A DNA stretch of 5,928 bases, taken from positions 1-5,928 of the forward strand of contig JBHBXR010000026.1 of the NCBI GenBank assembly GCA_041795785.1, in the 5' to 3' direction. Both the position numbers and the translations under genes were made by a program. Origin of the DNA: CAJPST01 sp041795785. Lineage in GTDB: Bacteria; Pseudomonadota; Gammaproteobacteria; Enterobacterales; Pasteurellaceae. Positions 1 to 4,054 of the stretch are shown piece after piece (position 1 is the first letter of the stretch; every line of letters starts with the position of its first letter). A model generated the notes under the pieces. It was not told the origin of the DNA. It worked only from the letters and a program-made list of their open reading frames with translations, and did not search any database.

Positions 1-920
1 AGTTCAATAAGATACTTGTCGTTCTTAATCCTGAAACCGATAAACAGTTTGCGCTTGCCAGAGCGGTGCGCTTGGTGCGGGAACAAAAACCCGATACCCC
101 GGTGAAAATCAATGTATTTCTGACAGCTTATGATCTTTCTTATGAAATGTCAGCATTACTTTCTTCGGAAGAACGCGAAGAAATGCACAAAGGTGTGATT
201 GAACAACGTAAAAAAGATATTCAACCTTATTTGGAAAAATATGCTGATCCGATGATCGAATTTGATTCCACCGTTGTATGGAATAGTAACGAAGCGGAAG
301 CCATCACGTCAGAAGTATCACAAAACAGTTATGATCTCGTAGTGAAATACACCAAAGAAGAAGAGAGCTTCACATCACTGATTTTCACGCCAATGGATTG
401 GCAGCTCTTACGCCGTTGCCCGATTCCGATGTTAATGGTACGTGATGGCGATTGGAAACATCAGCGCCGTATTTTAGTTGCCGTCAATGTATCCGATGAC
501 GAATCTTATCACGAAGAATTCAATCATATACTAGTCTCCCTTGGTATTGATTTAGCCGATAACTTAGAACGCGGCAATATTCATTTGGTCAGCGCTTACC
601 CGCCAATGCCGATCAATATGGCGATTGATTTACCGGAATTCCACACCAGCGAATATACCAACGGCATTCGTGGGCAATATCTGATCAATATGAAAGCGCT
701 ACGTCAGAAATTCGGCATTGACGAGGATCATACCCATGTACGCGAAGGCTTTCCTGAAGAAGTTATTCCTGAAGTGGCAAAAGAACTTGAAGCCGAATTA
801 GTAGTATTAGGCACAGTGGGACGGACGGGATTGTCAGCGGCATTATTAGGAAACACCGCAGAACACGTCATCAGCAAATTGAAATGTAATTTACTGGCTA
901 TTAAACCACCGAAAAAATAA
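1..920 (+). CDS. uspE: Universal stress protein UspE, 5' end cut by window edge
   Basis: This is a cytoplasmic tandem-domain universal stress protein; in E. coli, UspE is linked to stress resistance and to motility/aggregation. The reading frame is open from the first complete codon at position 3 (FNKILVVLNPE), which matches the usual UspE N-terminus, so the start lies only a few codons outside the window; the GTG at 66 is internal. About 305 residues are visible. The first Usp domain covers roughly residues 1-140 and the second begins near 155 (RRILVAVNV). The second domain carries the nucleotide-type loop GTVGRTG...GNT at about 270-285, a G-2x-G-9x-G pattern with Asn where ATP-binding Usp proteins have Ser/Thr; E. 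coli UspE, as I recall it, shares this Asn. Motifs FTPMDWQLLR and LRQKFGID are typical of UspE. The C-terminus is shorter than in E. coli, ending KPPKK without the acidic tail. It is followed by its own hairpin terminator. Identification is confident; the ligand is unknown. Confidence 0.93.
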   Translation, partial: FNKILVVLNPETDKQFALARAVRLVREQKPDTPVKINVFLTAYDLSYEMSALLSSEEREEMHKGVIEQRKKDIQPYLEKYADPMIEFDSTVVWNSNEAEAITSEVSQNSYDLVVKYTKEEESFTSLIFTPMDWQLLRRCPIPMLMVRDGDWKHQRRILVAVNVSDDESYHEEFNHILVSLGIDLADNLERGNIHLVSAYPPMPINMAIDLPEFHTSEYTNGIRGQYLINMKALRQKFGIDEDHTHVREGFPEEVIPEVAKELEAELVVLGTVGRTGLSAALLGNTAEHVISKLKCNLLAIKPPKK

Positions 921-933
921 TTTATTCTTTATC

Positions 934-979
934 AGTGCGGTTAAAAACTCCCTCTTTTTTGACCGCACTTTTATTTTTC
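934..979 (+). terminator. Rho-independent terminator of uspE, built on an uptake signal
   Basis: AGTGCGGT at 934-941 pairs with ACCGCACT at 962-969. A T-G wobble (942/961) and five A-T pairs (943-947 with 956-960) extend this to a 14-bp stem with an 8-nt loop. A T-rich run follows (969-979). It starts 13 bases after the uspE stop. The right arm is a perfect uptake signal read on the minus strand, while the left arm differs at the first base of the core (C instead of A). Confidence 0.85.
962..970 (-). repeat. DNA uptake signal sequence (Hin-type core)
   Basis: This is a perfect AAGTGCGGT on the minus strand. An A tract and then a T tract follow downstream, about one helical turn apart, as in the extended Haemophilus uptake signal. 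Such sites mark DNA for preferential uptake during natural transformation. It forms the right arm of the uspE terminator. Confidence 0.9.
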
Positions 980-987
980 TTCACTTC

Positions 988-1005
988 CTTGTTCCTCAAA
1001 ACAAG
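988..1005. promoter_or_regulatory. Small inverted repeat in the argF leader
   Basis: CTTGTT (988-993) and AACAAG (1000-1005) form a perfect 6-bp inverted repeat with a 6-nt loop, ending 6 bases before the Shine-Dalgarno sequence of argF. It could be an operator half-site pair or a weak leader hairpin. It does not resemble the ArgR box, and I found no convincing -35/-10 pair around it. The function is a guess. Confidence 0.25.
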
Positions 1006-1011
1006 ATATAC

Positions 1012-1016
1012 AGGAG
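1012..1016 (+). promoter_or_regulatory. Ribosome binding site of argF
   Basis: AGGAG lies 7 nt before the ATG at 1024 and fixes this start. The downstream protein begins MPFNLKNRHLL, the expected N-terminus for this carbamoyltransferase group. Confidence 0.85.
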
Positions 1017-1023
1017 CTGCACA

Positions 1024-2028
1024 ATGCCGTTTAATTTAAAAAACCGTCATTTATTAAGTTTAGTCAACCACACACCGCGTGAAATTCAGTTTCTGTTGGA
1101 TTTGTCGCGCGATCTGAAACGCGCCAAATATGCCGGCACCGAACAGCAACGTTTAAAAGGCAAAAATATTGCCTTAATTTTTGAAAAAACCTCCACCCGC
1201 ACCCGTTGTTCTTTTGAAGTTGCCGCTTATGATCAAGGGGCAAACGTCACTTACATCGATCCGACGTCTTCACAAATCGGGCATAAAGAAAGTATGAAAG
1301 ATACCGCCCGCGTTTTAGGAAGACTTTATGATGCCATTGAATATCGCGGTTATAAACAAACTATCGTGGAAGAATTGGCGAAATATTCCGGCGTGCCGGT
1401 GTTTAACGGTTTGACCGATGAATTCCATCCGACTCAAATGTTGGCGGACGTATTAACGATGATCGAGCATAGCAATAAGCCACTGAACGAAATAAGCTAT
1501 GTGTATATCGGTGATGCGCGCAACAATATGGGCAATTCCTTGCTCTTAATCGGCGCCAAATTAGGCATGGACGTACGCATTTGCGCGCCGAAAGCCTTGT
1601 TACCGGAAGAAGAATTAATCACCTTATGTCAACAATTTGCGCAAGAAAGCGGCGCCAGAATTACGATTACCGATGATATTGATCATGCGGTAAAAAATGT
1701 CGATTTCGTTCATACCGACGTTTGGGTTTCCATGGGCGAACCGCTTGATGCTTGGGGAAAACGCATTGATTTGTTAATGCCTTATCAGGTCAACCGCGAA
1801 CTCATGGCGCGTACGGGCAATCCGAAAGTAAAATTTATGCACTGCCTGCCTGCTTTCCATAACTGTGAAACGGAAGTCGGACGGGAAATTGCCGCCAAAT
1901 ATCCCGCTTTAGCAAATGGAATTGAAGTAACGGAAGAGGTGTTTGAAAGCCCGATGAATATCGCTTTTGAACAGGCGGAAAACCGAATGCACACCATTAA
2001 AGCGGTAATGGTTGCTTCATTGGGTTAA
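1024..2028 (+). CDS. argF: Ornithine carbamoyltransferase (ArgF; catabolic ArcB-like sequence)
   Basis: This cytoplasmic enzyme interconverts ornithine plus carbamoyl phosphate and citrulline plus phosphate. It is used in arginine synthesis (ArgF) or, running the other way, in the arginine deiminase pathway (ArcB). The 334 residues are full length. Visible motifs are the carbamoyl-phosphate loop STRTR (57-61), FHPTQ (134-138), GDARNNMGNS (163-172), DVWVSMGE with the ornithine-side Asp and SMG loop (232-239), and the catalytic HCLPAFH (273-279). The whole sequence, including HTDVWVSMGEP and the N-terminus MPFNLKNRHLL, looks closer to Pseudomonas ArcB than to E. coli ArgF. Glu106 occupies the position of the Glu (105 without Met) tied to the cooperative, catabolic behaviour of Pseudomonas ArcB; E. 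coli ArgF has Gln there. No arcA, arcC or arcD flanks it: uspE lies upstream behind a terminator and a converging gene lies downstream. Enzyme identity is certain; the direction of use, and hence the symbol argF or arcB, is open. Confidence 0.96.
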   Translation: MPFNLKNRHLLSLVNHTPREIQFLLDLSRDLKRAKYAGTEQQRLKGKNIALIFEKTSTRTRCSFEVAAYDQGANVTYIDPTSSQIGHKESMKDTARVLGRLYDAIEYRGYKQTIVEELAKYSGVPVFNGLTDEFHPTQMLADVLTMIEHSNKPLNEISYVYIGDARNNMGNSLLLIGAKLGMDVRICAPKALLPEEELITLCQQFAQESGARITITDDIDHAVKNVDFVHTDVWVSMGEPLDAWGKRIDLLMPYQVNRELMARTGNPKVKFMHCLPAFHNCETEVGREIAAKYPALANGIEVTEEVFESPMNIAFEQAENRMHTIKAVMVASLG

Positions 2029-2047
2029 CGTAAAACAGAGAAAAAAC

Positions 2048-2081
2048 AGACCGCACTTTAGCAATAAAGCGCGGTCTTTTT
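2048..2081. terminator. Bidirectional terminator between argF and the converging glycosylase gene
   Basis: GACCGC (2049-2054) pairs with GCGGTC (2071-2076). After one A/C mismatch, CTTTA (2056-2060) pairs with TAAAG (2065-2069), closing a GCAA tetraloop at 2061-2064. A T run (2077-2081) follows on the plus strand, and the A run at 2041-2046 gives a T run on the minus strand. The position 20 bp after the argF stop and 13 bp beyond the stop of the converging gene suits termination in both directions. The left arm is a perfect uptake signal (minus strand); the right arm AAGCGCGGT is one base off. Confidence 0.85.
2050..2058 (-). repeat. DNA uptake signal sequence (Hin-type core)
   Basis: This is a perfect AAGTGCGGT on the minus strand. 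Two T tracts follow downstream, about one helical turn apart, within 2029-2049. It doubles as the left arm of the convergent terminator. Confidence 0.9.
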
Positions 2082-2093
2082 ATGGCATTTGAA

Positions 2094-2687
2094 CTAATCC
2101 AGCAATCCGGCTAAACGGAAGAACTGCCGATAAGCTTCCGCTTTCTTGTCTAAACTCAAGGGATAAGCACGCGAAGTTGAGGGAACGCGATATAATTTCA
2201 AATCCCGCCCTTGAAACGGAAAATCAATATATTCATTGGTTTTCGGTTCTTTTAGTTTTTCCGTCACCAAACCGAACAGCGCCTCCGTCGCTTTTCCGCC
2301 CGTCGTAAACAACCAACGGCAATTCGGCATTTGTTCCAATACGGCGGCTAAATCCACTCTTTCAACGATTTTTAAAAATTTATCCGAGGCATTGCCCTGT
2401 TCCCGAATGGCTTTAATGACCGTCGGACAAGAAGCGATTCCGCGTTCGTAAAGAAAGGCTTTGATCCGTTCGGGATCAAAACGTTTTTCACCTTTCACTT
2501 GAAAATGCTGAGCATCGTTAAAGAACACCAAACCGTAAATACGCCACATATCATTTTGAAAATTGGGATAATGGAACTCCATACAGCGTTTTTCCGACTT
2601 GGGTGGAAACGTCCCCATCATCATAACGGTTGCGTGCGAGGGTAATACGGGAGGAAACGGGTGAGTTTCAATGTTCGGTTCAGACAT
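2094..2687 (-). CDS. Uracil-DNA glycosylase superfamily protein
   Basis: The 197-residue cytoplasmic protein fits the uracil/mismatch-DNA glycosylase fold, whose members cleave damaged or mispaired bases from DNA to start base excision repair. In order: a motif-1-like strand and loop MMMGTFPPK (22-30), then YPNFQNDMW (40-48), GIASCPTVIKAIREQGNASD (83-102), a central strand FTTGGKATEALF (127-138), and a motif-2-like loop VPSTSRAYP (168-176) before a final helix. It resembles a family I recall from Bacteroidetes annotated as uracil-DNA glycosylase family protein. The Asn/Asp found in motif 1 of classical members (GxNPG, GQDPY) is not obvious here: GTFPP has Phe at the Mug Asn position, so activity and substrate are uncertain. 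The start is the ATG at 2687; no good Shine-Dalgarno precedes it, and the next Met residues (22-24) sit inside the first core strand. It lies 74 bp downstream of the exported paralogs and could be read with them. Fold assignment is fairly sure; function is not. Confidence 0.8.
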   Translation of the reverse strand: MSEPNIETHPFPPVLPSHATVMMMGTFPPKSEKRCMEFHYPNFQNDMWRIYGLVFFNDAQHFQVKGEKRFDPERIKAFLYERGIASCPTVIKAIREQGNASDKFLKIVERVDLAAVLEQMPNCRWLFTTGGKATEALFGLVTEKLKEPKTNEYIDFPFQGRDLKLYRVPSTSRAYPLSLDKKAEAYRQFFRLAGLLD

Positions 2688-2708
2688 ATATTAATCTACA
2701 AATACGAT

Positions 2709-2722
2709 ACCTGGAATCAGGT
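2709..2722. promoter_or_regulatory. Short palindrome upstream of the glycosylase gene
   Basis: ACCTG and CAGGT form a perfect 5-bp inverted repeat around GAAT, 22 bp upstream of the glycosylase ATG. It might be an operator or a weak hairpin. It lacks the T run of a terminator and does not match the LexA box (CTG-n10-CAG). Low confidence that it matters. Confidence 0.2.
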
Positions 2723-2761
2723 TTGGTTTAACTACAAAATGCGCTTATTTCTCATTTACTT

Positions 2762-3286
2762 TTACTGTAACGGTTTAATTTCAATCAAGTCAGGATAAGC
2801 TTTTTTCATAATCGGTTCTAACAATTCCCATTCTTCTTCATCCCACCAATCTAAAAAATACCATTCACCATTGTCTTTAATCGCCAATTTATAGCCTTTC
2901 TCTTGTTCAATCTGACCATTTTGTTTCACTTTCCGGCTCACGATCATCGGAATAAATACATACTCCCGCCCAATTGCGGTTTTTCCCGTCTGCAAACGGT
3001 CAAAATCAAAATCCATTGAGAGAAACTCATCATAATTGGCTTCTAATACGGACATTTGTACGGCGGTTCTCACCCACTCGTCAATAGTCTTATTTTCTGC
3101 TTGGGCTAACTGTTCAAGTAATTTAGGCGGCGCGATTTTATACGGCGCTCCCCAATCTTGCTTTTTAAACGCTTCGTTAAGTGTTGTCAGTTTTGTCTCA
3201 ATAATACCGCGATCACCGACGTTCAGTTCTATCGCGGAAACGGAAAATGCCCAAAGGCTTAACATGAATAATAAATATTTTCTCAT
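2762..3286 (-). CDS. Small exported protein of unknown function, paralog of the gene at 3366-3875
   Basis: I do not recognise a named family. The 174-residue protein begins with a signal peptide: MRK, a hydrophobic core (4-14), and a likely cut after VSA (residue 18), so it should be periplasmic. The mature part has an amphipathic, helix-like stretch with NEAFKKQDW (37-45), the motif APPKL (52-56), YVFIPM (109-114), and near the end GYKLAIKDNGEWYFLDWWDE (131-150) and YPDL (164-167). An N-terminal helix followed by strands ending in a Trp-rich strand would suit an NTF2-like fold, but that is inference. There is no lipobox, no cysteine and no obvious catalytic set. An in-frame ATG at 3391 would add 35 residues but lies inside the neighbouring gene and has no export signal. 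The ATG at 3286 has AGGAG 7 nt upstream and is preferred. It follows its paralog by 79 bp with no clear terminator, so co-transcription is plausible. Confidence 0.85.
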   Translation of the reverse strand: MRKYLLFMLSLWAFSVSAIELNVGDRGIIETKLTTLNEAFKKQDWGAPYKIAPPKLLEQLAQAENKTIDEWVRTAVQMSVLEANYDEFLSMDFDFDRLQTGKTAIGREYVFIPMIVSRKVKQNGQIEQEKGYKLAIKDNGEWYFLDWWDEEEWELLEPIMKKAYPDLIEIKPLQ

Positions 3287-3293
3287 CGTATTG

Positions 3294-3298
3294 CTCCT
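3294..3298 (-). promoter_or_regulatory. Ribosome binding site deciding the start at 3286
   Basis: AGGAG on the minus strand lies 7 nt before the ATG at 3286. It supports the short form that begins with a signal peptide over a longer in-frame form starting at 3391. Confidence 0.8.
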
Positions 3299-3327
3299 AC
3301 TATAAATTAAAAGACCTCGAACGCTCA

Positions 3328-3336
3328 AAGTGCGGT
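3328..3336 (+). repeat. DNA uptake signal sequence (Hin-type core)
   Basis: This is a perfect AAGTGCGGT on the plus strand in the 79-bp gap between the two exported paralogs. T tracts at 3340-3344 and 3351-3356 are spaced about one helical turn, matching the extended signal. Unlike the two copies at 962 and 2050, it has no partner arm and is not part of a terminator. Confidence 0.9.
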
Positions 3337-3365
3337 CGGTTTTTGCCGAGTTTTTTACTATGATT

Positions 3366-3875
3366 TCAGTGCGGTTGCTCGATGTCGGCAAGATCAGGAT
3401 ATATTTGTCTCAATAGAGGTTGATAGTATTCATTCCAGCTTTCGCTTTCCCACCAATCAAGAAAATACCAGCGTTTATTTTCCTTAAATGCAAGCAAATA
3501 GCCGCTTGTTATCTTCATCTTTTCCGTTTGTTTATCCTTCCAAAATAGTTTCATCGGGATAAACAGATAATCACGTTCCGTAGCGGATTTTTCAAGTTGC
3601 ACGTTATCCAGCGCAAACTCAACGGATTGTAAAACAAAGCTTTTCGATTCCAGCTGCATTCCGTAAACAAACATTTCAACCCATTCTTCGCTCGGTTTAA
3701 CCAACTTAGGCGGCATCACCTTATACAAAGTACGCCAATTCCCTTTTTTAAACCCATTTTGTAAAAGCGTCAGATTTTTTTCAATTATCTTACGTTCGTC
3801 CGCTGCCAGTTCCAGTGCCGCGACCGAAGCAGAAAACAAACAAAGCACGAAGAGAATGATTGATAGTTTTTTCAT
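3366..3875 (-). CDS. Small exported protein of unknown function, paralog of the gene at 2762-3286
   Basis: I do not recognise a named family. The 169-residue protein has a clear signal peptide: MKK, a hydrophobic core (4-14), and a cut after SVA or VAA (residue 19 or 20), predicting a periplasmic location. Cys12 is in the hydrophobic core with Leu at -1, so it is not a lipobox. The mature part parallels its neighbour: LQNGFKKGNW (38-47), MPPKL (54-58), YLFIPM (103-108), GYLLAFKENKRWYFLDWWES (125-144) and YPDL (159-162). The neighbour has about six more residues after PPKL. Conserved aromatic residues in WYFLDWW suggest a structural core or a binding surface; a link to a specific process would be invention. 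The ATG at 3875 is the only start giving an intact signal peptide; the Shine-Dalgarno is weak (AAAGA close by). A possible promoter, TTGTCG (3939-3944), 17 bp, TAAAGT (3916-3921), lies upstream but is poor. The stop overlaps an off-by-one uptake core (CAGTGCGGT, 3367-3375, plus strand). Confidence 0.85.
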   Translation of the reverse strand: MKKLSIILFVLCLFSASVAALELAADERKIIEKNLTLLQNGFKKGNWRTLYKVMPPKLVKPSEEWVEMFVYGMQLESKSFVLQSVEFALDNVQLEKSATERDYLFIPMKLFWKDKQTEKMKITSGYLLAFKENKRWYFLDWWESESWNEYYQPLLRQIYPDLADIEQPH

Positions 3876-3910
3876 CTGATCTTTAACTTATGAAAACACG
3901 GAAAAAAATG

Positions 3911-3919
3911 ACCGCACTT
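3911..3919 (-). repeat. DNA uptake signal sequence (Hin-type core)
   Basis: This is a perfect AAGTGCGGT on the minus strand. A seven-T tract (3902-3908) and a second T tract (3893-3896) follow about one helical turn apart, an excellent extended signal. It lies in the leader of the exported protein gene that starts at 3875. Confidence 0.9.
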
Positions 3920-3945
3920 TACTGTTGTTGATATAAGGCGACAAC

Positions 3946-4014
3946 AAAAAAACGGTATTATGTAGTTGTTGTACAAAATTTAAAATCTATTGTAGCAACT
4001 GCTATATAATACCG
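3946..4014 (-). terminator. Long imperfect hairpin with trailing T run, probable second terminator after pntB
   Basis: CGGTATTAT (3953-3961) pairs perfectly with ATAATACCG (4006-4014). Pairing continues with gaps inward: TA or TAG at 3963-3965, GTTG at 3965-3968 with CAAC at 3996-3999, and TACAA at 3972-3976 with TTGTA at 3990-3994, around an A/T-rich loop of about 13 nt. On the minus strand the hairpin is followed directly by seven T (3952-3946), as in an intrinsic terminator. It begins two bases after the T run of the first pntB terminator. Alternatives are a small palindromic repeat element between A tracts, or the 3' end of a small RNA. Confidence 0.5.
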
Positions 4015-4015
4015 C

Positions 4016-4049
4016 AAAAAAAAGAATAGGATTGCTCCTATTCTTTTTT
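4016..4049 (-). terminator. Rho-independent terminator of pntAB
   Basis: GAATAGGA (4024-4031) pairs with TCCTATTC (4036-4043), extended by six A-T pairs to a 14-bp stem. On the minus strand the loop is GCAA, a stable tetraloop type. The stem runs into eight T on the minus strand (4023-4016). It starts 5 bp after the pntB stop, so it clearly ends the pntAB transcript. Confidence 0.92.
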
Positions 4050-4054
4050 AGTGA

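Larger units (their letters stand above)
3876..4015. other. Intergenic region between pntB and the exported-protein gene
   Basis: This A/T-rich stretch contains no convincing reading frame. From right to left it holds the long imperfect hairpin, a short TTGTTG/CAACAA inverted repeat (3925-3930 with 3942-3947), one uptake signal, and a leader without a strong ribosome site. Because two terminators separate it from pntB, the promoter for the gene starting at 3875 should lie here. The best candidate, TTGTCG-17-TAAAGT on the minus strand (3916-3944), is weak and overlaps the uptake signal. Confidence 0.5.

Noticed and set aside
959..987. TTGACC at 959-964 as a -35 box for argF
   Set aside because: It is part of the uptake signal and terminator stem, and no -10-like hexamer lies 16-18 bp downstream (CACTTC region).
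1785..1997. Open frame antisense to argF
   Set aside because: It is a shadow of a strongly conserved enzyme frame, with no ribosome site and no recognisable protein features.
2737..2758. AAATG/CATTT hairpin as a terminator after the exported gene at 2762
   Set aside because: The stem is only five weak base pairs with an 11-nt loop and no real T run.
3299..3322. Promoter for the exported gene at 3286: TATAGT with TTGAGC 18 bp upstream on the minus strand
   Set aside because: The start of transcription would fall in or beyond the AGGAG ribosome site, leaving a message without it.
3337..3349. TCGG/CCGA mini-hairpin between the exported paralogs as a terminator
   Set aside because: The stem has at most four pairs, and on the minus strand no T run follows it.
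3287..3391. N-terminal extension of the exported protein from an ATG at 3391
   Set aside because: The extension overlaps the neighbouring gene, runs across an uptake signal, destroys the signal peptide position, and ignores the good AGGAG before 3286.
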